Shown: positions 11,686 through 24,845 of the stretch, one piece after another | How positions within the stretch are numbered: position 1 is the stretch's first letter | Layout of the letters: every line of letters begins with the position of its first letter | Source of the DNA: Tyto alba | Taxonomy: Eukaryota; Chordata; Aves; Strigiformes; Tytonidae | DNA: 64,000 bases | Reading direction: 5' to 3' | NCBI RefSeq assembly: GCF_018691265.1 | Contig: NW_024881282.1 | Span: 50,537,122 to 50,601,121 of the forward strand | Notes under the pieces: generated by a model | The model's input: the letters and a program-made list of their open reading frames with translations, nothing else | What the model was told of the DNA's origin: nothing | The model's database searches: none | Translations under genes and position numbers: made by a program

Positions 11686-14679
11686 GGAAAACACTTCTAG
11701 ACCATTATTACTCCATGTTTGCAGGAGGGTAAATGAGGAATACATTCCTGTCACTTCAGGAGACACCTCAATGCTCTGCTGAGCTTCCATTACCTTTTCC
11801 ATCATAAAGCTTAACTAGATGCAAATACTGTATCCTTAACAGTTCTGTGGATCTTGCCTGTTTACTGGCATGAGTGAGACCTGGATTGACTGGGACTTCC
11901 CCCACGTTCTTTGCTGTAGATCCTGCCTATGGCTTTTGGGTTAGCTCTTCTCCTTCACCAAAAGAAGCAGTAAACAAGCTGGTAAATCTGTCCTCTGCAC
12001 TGTCAAAGTGTAAAGTTATATTGCATCTGTACTTCCTTCTTCGTTTTGTTTTTTAATAATCTATTGGGTTTGTTTGTTCAAGTTAATGAAAATAGTATGT
12101 TATTGTTATGTAGTTATGCCAAAACACTTCACCAGAAATTTCATAAATGTTTTCTGGTGCTTTGCCCAGTTTCATGTGGTTTCACTTTTTCCCTTCATAT
12201 AGAAGAAAAGCACATGCAAGATAAAGATCTTAGGGTTAATACAACTAGAAAAAGCCCAGAGAAGATTCCCTTAAACAGCAAAAAAGGAGTTAATGAAAAA
12301 TCAAGTACAAATGAATTATTGTCTGGCTGGCTAACAGTAAAGCTTTAAGGTCTCGATCACAGCTTTTATTTGCAACGGTAAGCATTTATTTTCAGCAGGA
12401 GTCCAGCCAACTTTTGGGGGGACCATTTGTGTGAGAAAGCACACATCACCACAGGGAAAGGTCTTGCCACCTAACATTTGCATCGTCACAAAGTTTCAAA
12501 ATCGCCCTTTGCTCACAGTAGTATTCCTCTTGGGCTAAAGAGTTTCCATACAATTAAAAGGAGAGGGTCTCTGCCTCCAGGGACTTCACAACTGAAGGTC
12601 AAAAAACCTAAGGGGAATCAACAAAGGGGTTTTTGTGCAAATCAGCAGGATGCTACAAACCAGCATTGCACTAGTCTGTCTTTTAGGATGTCTCTGTCTT
12701 GTTCTGTTAGTACAAAGAGGCTATTTACCCAGAACACCTCCATTATCTGTGCAAAAACGCTACATTTGAAGATGGCACCTGAGAAATTCCAGAACTGTGG
12801 GAAATCAAATTATAAGATGAGCTATAACAAACTATCTTGTTCATATAGATAGTGTAGAATTTGAGTTCAATAGACTTGCAATGAGGAATATGTGTGTAAG
12901 GGTAGAATTTGCCCCTCTGATGGTAAATATATTTGCTAATTTAATTTTGAAGCCTGAATTCTGATAAATCAGATTTATATCCCATTTTTGTGTCCTGGCT
13001 GCATACATCTTCTGAAGTTCGGGGCTGTGGAACTTCCTGGATATTTTTAAGCAATAAAGTATTCCTCATTTCTGATTTCTCAAAGTTAATGGAAAGCTCT
13101 CTCTGATTTTATTCAAGTGGGATCAAGCTCTCAAACATAATTTAAGACCTTAGCCAGTTCCCATTGCAGCAACCAGCCCCAACAGCTAACAGCTAAGGTT
13201 GCACATGTAGATTGCCAAATGGAAGGAAAATAGGCTGAAAGAAGCATAAATATAAGGGGTATTTAAAATAAATTTATTGGAAATGAACACTGAATCTGAA
13301 TGAAAATCTGAACTGCTTCCAAATCAGTTTCAAAGAACTGATACAGCAGAAAAAGACCTTCTTAGCCAGTATTATGTCCCTTACCTTAGATAAACTAACT
13401 TATTAATGATGTATAGTGGAGTCACATATTTTTCTCTGATGCATCTGCCAAACTTGTATATGTGCAAGTGAATTCACAGATCCTGGATTGCTTTCAGAGG
13501 CAGGGATGTAGACATCTAAGCTCTCAAGTCAAAGTAATGTGACTCTCTCTGTAGCTGGATACTTTTTTCGCTCTAGTTTCATACACACTAGGGCAAATTT
13601 CCCCAAGACTGGCCACAGCTGCATGGAGTTATGTAATGAGGCACATTTGCCTTGATAAGCTGCAAGGTGTGGGGCACAATGTCAGCCTCCGGGTGCAGTT
13701 TCTGAATATGGGGTCCAGGTTACAGTATTGGGCCACAGCTTCTCCCCTGCTCTAGGACACCTCAGGCCTGATCAGCAAGTTTGGTAGATTTAAGATCAAG
13801 CAGACCAGATGGATTTGGCATTTAATTACATGAAAATTAATCACAGTAAATGGAATGAAGAGTTTCACATGGTGAGATGGAGGGTGGTGGTACACTATCC
13901 GGTGTTATCTCAGAGTCCTACCTACCACAAGCCCCCCACTCTCTTTCCACCCAATGCTCTTCTGCTCACCTTTTCAACCCCACTCTTCCAGCATTTTTCA
14001 GTCTGCAGGTCTCCAGACTCCTTCTTGCTCCAACTCCTTCAACTCCTCCTGATCTGCAAATGTTCCCAATCCACATTTCCAGACCTCCATGAGCCTGGGG
14101 AAACACGTGCATGTCCCCTGGTTAAAGCCCAGCTTGTTTTCAGGATGATGCTGATGATGTCCCATCCCTCTCCTTTGCCTTGTTCCATTCTCACCACTGT
14201 CCACGTCTATCACTGCTGTCCCATCCTGGCCATGTCAGCTCCCTGCCCTGATTGTCCCTGAAGAAACAGTGATGTTTTGAGAACTTAGTCACAGGCTGCA
14301 ACCATGAAAAACCTTCCAGAGCTGTACCATGAGCGTGCAAAGTGTGGGAAAGAGAGATGGTTTTACCTGGGATCACAAACTAAGAAGATGTCATAGTGTT
14401 GTTCTCCCAACATGTGAGGTACCAGTTTCATGAGGGAAGAACTTGGGAAAGGAATCAGTTACAAGGGTGTTCAGTACTTGAGACCTGACCAGCCCACCGG
14501 CGAAGGGCTAGTAGTTGTTCACCAGACGTACAATAAATATAAAAAAGTCAAGGACATTTGGCATTGGGAGAACCAAAAATGGAGCTATAAGTCCTTCGGG
14601 GGGCCACAGAATAAATTAAGTTCTGTGAATTTCCTCTCACACACACAGACATGTTATTTAAATGAACATATGTCTGTCT

Positions 14680-14720
14680 CATCCTCTTCCTCCCACATTT
14701 CCCCCCTCTTCCTCCACCAG
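14680..14720 (+). other. Splice-acceptor-like pyrimidine tract
   Basis: A nearly pure C/T tract of about 38 bases runs straight into CAG at 14718-14720, matching a 3' splice-site consensus on the plus strand. An AATAAA occurs about 12 bases downstream. No plausible coding exon follows, so this is most likely a fortuitous tract; a noncoding transcript's exon is the alternative. Confidence 0.15.
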
Positions 14721-15189
14721 TAGAGGTACAACAATAAAACAGATTTGCTTTTTTTTTGCTCTTGGAAAACTGGGCTGCACATTAGTAACTTCCCTTTTGA
14801 AATCTAAACTGAAGAATTATGTGCACTAGCAGACCATATTGTGTTCTTAGTCTTGAAGCCAAGCTCCCCTTGGGTACCTATAGAGCTTAAAAAAGCAGTG
14901 ACAGGATATACAGCTGTACAGATTATTTCCAGTGTAGCCACTTTCCACTGGACAGTGACATTTTGGTGGAATGTGTTGATTCTGTCATAATTTGTGCTGG
15001 GAACCAGTCTGGTAAGCAGGTGGGTGGCCAGAACCACAAAAAGCAATTTTTTAACAAAATTCCATTATAAATTTCTTTTGTCTTTCTGACTTTTTCTTCC
15101 AGTTTGGAATAAAAAATAAATAAATCTGGAAATGGTAATTTTTCTGTGGAGCAGGAATTCCTAAGCCTTAACCAAAAAAGAAACTATTT

Positions 15190-15331
15190 GTTTATTTTTC
15201 CATTTGGCTCTTCCTCTCTGTTTCTCTGGCTTCTCTCACTCAGCTACCCTTCCTACTCCCCCTTTTTGTTCCTTCTGCTCATTTTTCCCCTTTCACCTCT
15301 TCATTTCTCAGCTGAATTGTTCTCTCACTCC
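15190..15331. repeat. Polypyrimidine-rich tract
   Basis: About 140 bases strongly biased to C and T on the plus strand, with few purines. The open frame across it encodes a run of F, S, L and P, a direct consequence of composition. It is not a perfect tandem repeat. Such homopurine/homopyrimidine DNA can adopt triplex structures, but nothing here shows that it does. Confidence 0.6.
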
Positions 15332-15582
15332 TGGCTTTGCAATCTATTTCACAGCTGATCCTTTGCCGAGCATGAACTCAATAACACTGGAGGTGAACTT
15401 TCACACTCATGTCGATTCAGAGGATTAGGGTAGACAGGTTTGCCCCTCTCTATGCAGTAAGTAAGGTTAATGTATAAACTTCCTCTCTCTCTGTTTTATA
15501 TTCTCCTCATTTTTATTATCTTAACACTGTTTTGTTTTAAAACCCTGATCCATATCTAAACATAACCTCATGTGAACTGCCT

Positions 15583-15603
15583 AGCCACCACCACCACCAC
15601 CAC
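15583..15603. repeat. (CCA)n microsatellite
   Basis: About six to seven CCA/CAC units in tandem. Short and probably weakly polymorphic. Confidence 0.85.
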
Positions 15604-18212
15604 TGCGCCCTGGCCCAGCTCCCCTCTTTGAGTAGCAGAGTTGCTGTTTGAAACAAGACTTAGAATTGGAAATGACTTTAGCGTTCAGTGCAGTACCTTC
15701 AGTAATGTAGTTCCGTAATGGAGTTCCTGCTATAGGCATCTTTTTCCTTTCAGCCTGAGAAAAGTTTTACCTCCCTTATTAGTTTCACTAGCAGTAGCAC
15801 AGGTTGTTTTAATATTCTATGCTGCCTGTAACATATTGCAGATGTACCTGTGCAAAATAGTCTCTGTTATTGGAATGCAATAAAAAGAAAACAAGCTTCT
15901 TGAGAGGAAAGAGGGTAAAAGAAAAAAGTTAACCCAGTTTGGGCCTGAAATTCCCCAGATTTTTATACTAACATTAACATTTTATAATACAGCTATTAAA
16001 TTACCCATAGAAGTGCATTTTAAAAGGCTCTGGGCTAAATTCCATATTCTTTCCTTTACTCAGTCCCTGTATCTGTTGCTGAAGCAGCAATAGAGCTTGC
16101 CTGATTAAAGCAGAAGAGTAACATTTGCAAAAGCATAGCGGTGACTCTAGGACCTCTTCCCTGAAATTCTGAAGTGTAAGGGTACATTTGTGTCACGCCA
16201 CAGAGAACCATGAGGAGACACCTGATGCAGCAGACACAACACAGTTTCAGCAGCAGCCGCAGAGGTCTGGGCATCTCGTCTGTGCTGTGTCCCAGCTCGG
16301 GGCAGAGCATTTCAGCTCAGCTGCCCCTTATTGACCAGGCTGCAGTGTGCTGGAGGCCAGGGCTGGTGTTCACACACACCTGGGAGCACTAGTTTTGTCA
16401 CCTGTGCACTGTGTTTCCTTGTGTGGTATAGATCTACTATGTGTCCATTTTTAAATGAGAATCAGGCTGCTAAATTAACTGGAGACTTGCAAAATGTCCA
16501 ATGAAAACTTGAAGGCCAAATGCTTTCCCCTGGAGGAAAGCCCTCAACTGGCATAGACATGACACACTGCCTCTTCTCGTTAAGCATGCAATGTATTAGG
16601 ATACTTAAAATGAGGCAAGATATACCCATATATTGGCTGTCCCTACAGGGAAAGGGCCAAGAAATGTGCAACAGAACAGTGTCCATGATGATCTGAACTA
16701 TGTTAGATGCAGCACAGAAGTGACAACAGGATCAAAAGATGTGTCTGGGCACTTGTTCGGTGCCCCCATTGCCATATCTGAAGGGCTTTTGGTTCAACTG
16801 AGTTGGCAGATGAACTCATTCTCAAATTATAAATGCACCTTCAAATTGCTAGTGTGCATGTGTAGAGGTCTCCAGCTTTTAACGTGAAGCCAGTGCAAGC
16901 ATTTTAATTTGTTTTAATTCACTGCCTCTATGAAATGAGACCAAAGCAGAATGTCCCTCTCTCCCTCAGAAGAACACAGGACTGTGCCAGTGCATTTCTC
17001 AAGGACAGCTGCATTATTTCACATCAATTTACTCCAAGTTCTTCAATAGTTTCTTGTAAACACTGATTCTTCCTTGGGGTTAGTGTTTTCAAGTGTAGTG
17101 TGCATAGTTGATCTCTTCCAGTTTGAATGCTTTATTACCCATTGACTATGGAGATAGAAATAGGAATGCTTTCTTAGCATGAGAACATCATCTATGATCT
17201 GAACAGACTTAGTCTACTAAAATGTAAGGGTTGACTACAAATGTGTGGTTGTTGGTCCCATGCCAAAACAGAGTTCACTAAAAAATGAGTCCAGGTCATC
17301 ATAGCCTGGATTTTTGACTTGTGTGTGTGTAAATCCATGAGCTTGGTGATCTAAATCTAGGGGAAAAAAAAAATGTGTTTGGTCCTTTGCCCCTTGAGAG
17401 ATGAACAGTGAGAAGGAAACTGAATTATTGTAGTGGAAAGGAAAAAAAGCCATTTTGCAGCAGTTTGTAATGGGATAGATCATCAGTCTGGTGTAATTTG
17501 GCAAAACTCTGTTGCCTTCACTATAAACTGCCCCAGTTTATACCAGTTGAAGACCTGGCTTGCCGTAATTTATGCTTACTGTCAGCAGTCCCTATAATTT
17601 TAATCTTACAGCAACTATGAAGACCAATGTGTTAAGCACAGCTTCTCTTCTGGAATCATAAGGGAATCATAAGCCTTCTGGTAATCTTGGATAATCCCGG
17701 AAGCTATGAGTCACTAGAAGCAGAGGCCCTTCATGCATCGTTTGAACCCCTAATTATCCAACACATGCGGGTTAAAAGTGAGAGGCAAGAGCAGGGCCAG
17801 CAGCAGACAGAAAACACTGGATGAATGATTTTGAAGGGGACTGCCCATTAATAAAAAGAGCCTTCTTTCCTTCCTAATAATGCACCTGTTAGCAAATATA
17901 TTCCTGGAGAGCTGCTCTCATGCATCTGCTTACGACTTTGTAGAGGAAGTAGCTAATTGACATTAGGGGACTTTGAGGTGTTTCCTGACTATAACTGTGC
18001 AGTATTTAACACTGCTTTATAGAGCACAATGCTCAAAACACTGCCAAAAACTCCGGAGCCCCACTGAAAATGTGGAAGAAGCAAAAGGTTTCCATGTCCA
18101 GAATGGTGACCTAAAATTTAATCTGTTTCCAGGTAGAATTAATAGCACTTTGGCATGCAGCCCGGTCTCTTCCTCTGCATAGAATGAGAGCTTTTTTCCT
18201 CTCTGAGTGACT

Positions 18213-18242
18213 AATCGCATCTCTTTTCAAAGAGATGCGATT
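18213..18242. repeat. Perfect 14-bp inverted repeat, 2-bp spacer
   Basis: Left arm aatcgcatctcttt (18213-18226), spacer tc, right arm aaagagatgcgatt (18229-18242). All 14 positions pair. The near-zero loop favours a cruciform or duplex-binding site over an RNA hairpin, because a two-base RNA loop would force the innermost pairs open. The arms each contain a CpG, which makes perfect preservation in CpG-depleted DNA more notable. No transposon terminal repeat or target duplication was recognised around it. Confidence 0.85.
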
Positions 18243-21200
18243 CCCTTGATCATTCTCTGTTACTTAGGGTGGAAAAATCGGAGCTATTGAAGAGAAATCT
18301 GAGAAACTGCAAGAACATTTTAGGAGCAGGGTGTGGGCAGCGGTGGCAGCAGGTCTCACGTTGTGCTCGCCTCAGTACATGCTGTGCAGGAGGAAGGAGG
18401 CATTCAGACCCTTGGCTGCCTACATCTTTGAAATCACTTGTTGCCATAGCCTGCTGTGCACAGCACCCAGGCAGGGTTCACACACTGATCTGCAGCCCAC
18501 TGATGATACAAATCAACGAAGGGTTGCATTAAGAAGGCAAGTTTTTCTTTGAGTATTCTATTTGCCAATTAATTCACAGGGAAATATTTGTTGCCAAGTT
18601 TCTGGAAGGAACAAGGTTAGTAACCTTTCTCAGTGTGCATTATTTGCTCCTTATCTTTTGAATATTTTGGTTGATTTCAATGATATTGTGGGCTTACATA
18701 TCTTGGAGAATTCACCAAAGAGAGACAGACAAAGATTTATGACTGCCCCAAGTGTGTGAAAAGCTGCAGTAGAACCCATGTCTTCGTAGAGACAGGACTC
18801 AACCGATCCTGAGACACAAGAAAAAGGAGGCTCCACTAGTTCAGATGCTCTTTTAAATACTGCTTCTGCTGCACTTCCAGTCAACCACATGATAGAACTG
18901 AAGGAATTTCTGATGGGGCGTGTGGGGCCTTTGATAGTAGTAATGGATAGGGCCTTTTTCAATCAGTGGTGTTGCCTCTGGTCATTGCTCAAGACAAAAC
19001 TGGGCATTTGTACTTTGAGTATGGAATTCCAGAGGCGAATGGGCTGGTGAAAGTTCAGCCAGCTAGGAGGTAGAGAGGATTGAGACTCTGTACTCATGTT
19101 CTATGAAACTGTTGTTGGTTTTAAGTCATCTGTAAATCAGACCTATCTATTTGGTGTCTCAGGTTAGCTGAAGTTATTTGGGCCATTGGTGAAGCATTTC
19201 CTCTTTAAATCTTCAGCAGACCACTACTGGATTACAGGATGGACTCTCAGAGAATGTTCATATTTGCCCCAATGGCTGGATGGTGAAAATCCTGTGGATT
19301 TGGCTGTGGGCTTGTTACAGAAATTATTGCAGCAAAGCACTCTCAAGAAACAATCTATTATACTTCCAGGAATACTTTTTTCTTCTCACTATAGCTGGAG
19401 GTTGTGCTCTTTTTTGCTTTTCATTTAGCTTGCCTAATTTATTCCTCTTTTTTCCTTTTAGGAAATTAATTTGTGAACATCTTCAAAAATGGAAAATATC
19501 TTTAAAACTATAAAACCTTTCTTTTGTTTTCTTGTGGAGGTCCATTAGCTGGCACTGATCTAAAGAAGAAAACATAGCTCTGGCAGCCAATTTGTTTTGG
19601 TTTTCTCCTTTGGTTTATTTTATAATTACACAGGCCAGATGGGTGGAGATCAGATCAGTATCATTGAGATCCCTGTTATATCCGTCACCCCACAAATCTG
19701 TTTGCTTTCCAGAAATGATTGGTATTGATTTCAGCTATTCTATCAGCTAGCATATTGTGCTATTCGGTGCCTCTCTCACCAAAACACACCTACTGTATCC
19801 AAAAGCAGGAAGAAGAAGGCTACTTATCCACAGCTTGTGTGTACATCAAGCTCGCTCTAACGCATCTCTGAACACTGTGAAACAGCCTCTCCTTTGCTGT
19901 GCATAAATTTCCCATTTACTAAATAGCTCTGACTTCTTTCTCACCTGCTGGTATGACTCTCTCTGTACAGAAGAGGCAGCCAATATTCCGCTTCTATTAT
20001 TGAATATATCTCCCAAACCCTAAATCCTTTGTTCTATTGGAGACACTGGAAGCAGCCATGGGCTGACGGAAATCAGCAGAAATGTTGACCTATACTTCAC
20101 AGGGTCTAAGCTTTCACTCAGTAATATTATGCCGGAGTGTAGATCTTCAAAGAATTTTCTCACTAGAGAATTTCTCAATCTCTACTTTCTTACACAGAGT
20201 CAAGCTGGGAATAGATGCTCCCCATTAATTTAAAATGGTGTTTGTCGAAATGCCATATCCTTAAGACAGTATTACTCTTGTCGCTGGATGATTTTGCCTA
20301 TGTGAGGCCCCAGAAGATGCAGACACTGGCAGCACACAGAATAGGTAACAGAGGAGATTAAGATACTTTATGTGTCTTGCAGACAAGAAACCAGACCAGC
20401 TGCCTTAATCTCTGTCGAAAGGGAAAAGACATTAATCAAAATGGAAAAAAAAAAGAAACCTGTCATCTTCATTTGCTCATTTCACTACTTGTCTCTTACA
20501 CAGAGGTAGGTAAAACACTTCTAGGCATATTTAAACTATTCTGGTTTTCCAAGAATTAATTTATATCCAGTTTTCATGGGAGAGAGAACTTGAGGACATC
20601 AGCAATATGCAATAGCTTAGGACAGGGAGCAAAAGACACATGCAGTGGGAATCTACATTAGGACAATGTTGGTACCCAAGATGAAGAGAGACAGTGGCCA
20701 ACTATGGAAAAGTCAGGGCTAAATTTAGTGTTAACTTAAATAGTATATCTGTTCCAGGCAGGTATGAATCCAAAACTCTGTGGAACTGGGTTTTATAGAA
20801 AACTCATATAGTTTTGATCTTCAGGAGCTGTGAATAAAAATAAAAAACAAGAGAATGGCAGAAGGGGGGGCTATAACAACCAATAAACATGATAAATAGT
20901 AACATAAGCAAGAAATACCATCTAACATATCACTATCATTCGCAGGTTCATTTTACCATGTGCTGTAGCACATCTGAGAGTGGCATTTGAAATCAAGGCA
21001 TGAGTCTTACAGAGGAATAAGGCTGCTGTTAAGGCCATTTGCATATGTTTATGTCTTTGGCAAAAGCTGAATTCATCATATAGTGTATTCAAGACAGTTG
21101 GTTGAATCAAAGCTGTAGGTATAAAATAAAAGTTACTTTTAACCTAACTTGGTTGGTTTAGTATTTGACCAGAGGAAATAAAGTTGTTGATCTTCTGTTA

Positions 21201-23594
21201 TTTTTCAGTTGCACTGCATTAAAGTGTGTTCAGAAGGCTTGATAAAGTATTTTTCATAGAACCATTATTGTGTGGCTGATTTATGTGACTACTTTAATGG
21301 TAAGGAAGTTTAATTAGTAAAAGATGCAGTTCTTAAAGAGAATTTTAACAAGGTACCTCACATATGAAAAGCACAGAAGTCTCTTTGTTTCAAACAACCT
21401 CTAACAGGGTGTAGAGGGAGACTTTTGCTCACTGCACTGATTCTGATAAATTAGTAGGTCGCTTTGAGCAAGTAAGCGGAACAAGATCACAATACCATTG
21501 CGCATCAAGTCTTGGCCCACTGAGGGAATAGTTGCACTATTGCTAAATTACTGCAGAAGATTTATACCATCACAACATCAATGCTAGGATTTCCTCCTTG
21601 CTTTGTTGAAATGGGGCTTCAAACTCCAGAGACCCTTTTCTAGCTGTCTCTAGCTAGATGTCCAAAAGCTAAGCTATTTCCCCTATGCCTGGAGAAAAAC
21701 TGGTACAGCTAGGGAGTGAGTCACCTCACCCAAACACAGGAGTTTAGGTTAAGCCAATTCAATTGCTGTAATCAAATCTGCTGAAAACAACCTTTCACGC
21801 TTTCTGTTATGAAAAAAATAGGTGGGGCTGGTATTGCAAGGTCCCACTAATTGAGGCTGTGTATCCATCTGGAGAACACAATGTATGCTCATCTTTAAAG
21901 CTATTAGGTTTTGGAAAGAAAAGGGATAAACAAGTTGTTTGAATCCATAAGTCTGATATAACTTTTAACAAATATTTTGTTGTTGTCTGAAAGACAGTGC
22001 CTACGCCACCAACTGAAGGAAGCCAGGGATCATTCTCTGTAGGAAGGGCCAGCTGGCACGGCATTGATCCTGTCCGCAGACCCCAACTCACCGTCCCCTC
22101 AAAACAAAGATGTCAGGCTGCTTTGTGGAAGGGTCCCTGGCAGGCACGGGGCTTGAGCACGCTCTGCAGCTGCGCTAACAGGCACCAGCCAGAAATGGGC
22201 AAGACCGTGCTCATCGTTTCATTGCAGTTGTGAACCGGGGTGAGAGCTGTGCCCTGCCTGTTTCTTATTTACTAGAATAGACATAGTCAAGAGTCTTTAT
22301 TCTGCAAAAATATAGTTATACTGAAAACCGTTCTTTTAGCAGCAAAATACCGGAAGCTCAAACGGGACAGTGTTCTCCAGCAGGGCAAGTTTATGTTTTC
22401 AAGTTGGAAGGACTTATAGATAATTTAATATGTTTATGGTCATAATTATGGGTATAATTTCATATATTCTTTAAGAAAGATCCCCAACGGGAAAGCCACA
22501 TTGCCTGTATGGTCCCTAAGTGAATCCTGATTAAATGACTTTTGATTATTTTAAGTATAGCAGATAAACTACCTGATAGTGTCTTGAATCATTCACCAGG
22601 TGTAGAGCTGGTGGCTCTCATATATTTTGTAAATGCTCTGAAAGCTTATAACAGTCTGGTAAGAGAGCAGTGGAGTGGAACTATCATTTATTTCCTGTGT
22701 CTTAGATGTATGGCACATAGAAGAAAAAAAAGTAGGCTGAGCATTTATCAGACATCAGGATTTATGATAAGATTTATGATAAGAGGTCAAGAATACTACC
22801 TTCAATTCTTTCTTTCTGATGGAGCACTTTAAAATTCTGAGATATAAGACAGGTCTGTGGTCCTTATTTTTGAAGGGATAAGGAATTACAGTGAACAAAA
22901 CCTCTCTGCAGCATTGTGGAGGAACTACCTCTCTATCTCAGAAATCCAAGGGGAATTGTGCCAGGGAGTTAACTCATTCTCACAAGAATTGAAAAGGAGA
23001 TGGATGGACACAAGAAAGGGACTAAACCCAGAAAGTATAAATCACTTCCACGTTGTCTTGATCTAAACTGAATTTCCAAATGCTAGTAAGATGGTTTAGA
23101 AATTAGCTTTTGTGAATATGTCTCCTACTCGCCATAGGGATCCACTGTGAAGCTCATATAAATAGAATTGGGAAGTTATTTTGTGACATTTTGTCTTCAT
23201 CTTCAATCTCTGGGACATGAATTCCCATGTCTCCATACAACTTTCACAACTGACTCAAAATGATAATTTATTAATAAAAAGGATGATAATCAGTGATGAG
23301 GACAAGAGGGTAAATTCCTAGGTTTACTTAGATTAGAGACTGCCATACCCAGCCTAATCTGTGACAACTACAAATGGGTTAAGAAATACATAAAAAGATT
23401 GATTACAGAATAAGACTACCCATTTCTAAGGATGTAGACCCACTGGTTATACAAGTACAGGCTTTAAGGCAAAGAGGTGTTTCTCACAGTGGACATCTGT
23501 GCACTCCGAAAAAAGCCATTACATAGATTCAGGCAGAAATTTTAGGTCTTGAATATATATTTTACTGCAAAGACAATGGGATTCAGATGTGCCA
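18243..23594. other. Noncoding unique DNA
   Basis: No gene or interspersed repeat recognised. A GC- and CpG-richer patch lies at about 21995-22250, overlapping a 78-codon open frame without recognisable domains. A 12-bp perfect tandem duplication is at 22759-22782. Short A runs near 20443-20455 are simple sequence. Confidence 0.7.
22759..22782. repeat. Perfect 12-bp tandem duplication
   Basis: The unit gatttatgataa occurs twice in direct succession. Absence of any mismatch suggests a recent slippage duplication or a polymorphic two-copy tandem. Confidence 0.85.
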
Positions 23595-23669
23595 TAAAAA
23601 AACCAACAACAACAACCAACCAACCAACCAAACAAACAAACAAAAAAAACCCAACAACAACAAAAAAAC
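23595..23669. repeat. Compound (CAA)n/(CCAA)n/(CAAA)n simple repeat
   Basis: About 75 bases made only of A and C on the plus strand, moving from CAA units through CCAA, then CAAA, to A-rich sequence with further CAA. No flanking SINE or LINE body was recognised. Confidence 0.85.
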
Positions 23670-24540
23670 ACATGTATTTCTTAGGTGGTGTGAGATAAAG
23701 AGCTGTATATAGACTCTTCTATTTGAAGCATCTCAAAACCAGACTTGGGGATTTTTAGTCCCACAGTGCTGTTAATGTCCAGCAACTTTCTAAGAGTAAG
23801 TGTCTCTTGTTCCTCAGCCACGCTTTTGCAATATCACGCAGATGCCCATTGCGGTAAAGGTTTCTCATAATGTAAACAGTTATCAACTCTTCCACTGAGA
23901 AACCTGCGTCAGACTCTCGGGCACATTGCAGGGTCTGCACATTGAGCTGGGTCCTGTGCTGCTACCTCTCTTCCCAGGGTCGCAGGTGCATGGATAGACC
24001 CCTGCTGCCATCCCCCTCACCTCGGCCAGCTCCCGGCCCCAGGGAGCCCCTGCTCTGCTCCATGCCCAGTCTGCTCGAGCAGCTCCCTTCTACCAAAATG
24101 AAGCAGAAAGCTGGAGAATACCACCAACAAAGAAGGAAGGATTGTAAAAATAAGCAGAACACAGTAGGACACGCTCCATTGCAGTGGACAGCGCTGCAGC
24201 CTGGGTCCGTAATGAGCAATACGGACCTCTTGTGGTGGTCAAACCTCAGTATGTTCCTGCTAGTTAACTGGTGTGTATTTCACAACAATTAGCTGGCATT
24301 TGACTGTTAAAATGGTTTTTAAAAATAAAAAAATCTTTACATCTTGTTATTCTTTCTCAAATATCTGAGGGGTTTTTTTTAAAACAGTTTCATGCACAGA
24401 CTTTTATTTACATGCTTTATAAACCCTAAGTCATGGCTTCCTACAAATTTTTCCTTCAGAGACCTGAAGTTCTTTTAACACAGGTCTTCATAGTGCATTT
24501 CCTGTCATGAATACTTCCAAATGTCTCAGGGAAATCTGCT

Positions 24541-24845
24541 AACTGAGAGAAGTCAACAGAATGAGAACAGTTACAAGATAAACTGGGAAAAGCATCAGTA
24601 ATTATGCAACAAATTAATGAATATATTAAAGTAAACGGAATTCTTTTCTACTGCAGAAAAAGTAGGCATAATTAAGAGTAGGGACCAATTAGTGTTCTTC
24701 TGCGTGACAAGGGGAAATGTTAAGGTAATGGGCAGATAGAACAATTAAATTATGCAGGCCAATCAATCTTGGAGGTAGCAAAAGCAAATGATTAAGTGAA
24801 AGCCTTGATCTAACTCACCACGTGACTACATCGTGAGAATTAAAC
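24541..24845. promoter_or_regulatory. Candidate conserved noncoding element
   Basis: The block carries a dense series of TAATTA/AATTA/ATTAAT homeodomain-type cores, 'ttatgcaa' (octamer/C/EBP-like) and a CACGTG E-box at about 24820-24825. It has no simple repeats or recognisable transposons. This is the strongest enhancer-like texture in the window, but it is pattern recognition, not demonstrated conservation. Confidence 0.3.

Larger units (their letters stand above)
11686..18212. other. Noncoding unique DNA with pyrimidine-rich tracts
   Basis: No supportable gene. The longest open frame in the window, 150 codons at 13809-14261, falls here; its translation is a low-identity mixture rich in P, S, L and H from C/T-rich DNA, with no domain. 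Pyrimidine tracts occur at 14680-14717 and 15190-15331 and a (CCA)n repeat at 15583-15603. The stretch 17815-17960 has the A/T-rich, TAAT-containing texture of a conserved element but cannot be verified. Confidence 0.7.

Noticed and set aside
12478..12852. 124-codon open frame on the plus strand
   Set aside because: It begins at a non-ATG codon. No recognisable motif, composition bias or splice context.
13809..14261. Longest open frame, 150 codons on the plus strand
   Set aside because: The translation is a P/S/L/H-rich product of C/T-rich DNA without any domain. Frames on the other strand overlap it, and the length is within chance for 64 kb in six frames.
23942..24292. GC-richer patch as a possible first exon or promoter
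   Set aside because: No TATA box, no CpG island of sufficient length, and overlapping open frames on both strands without a domain.
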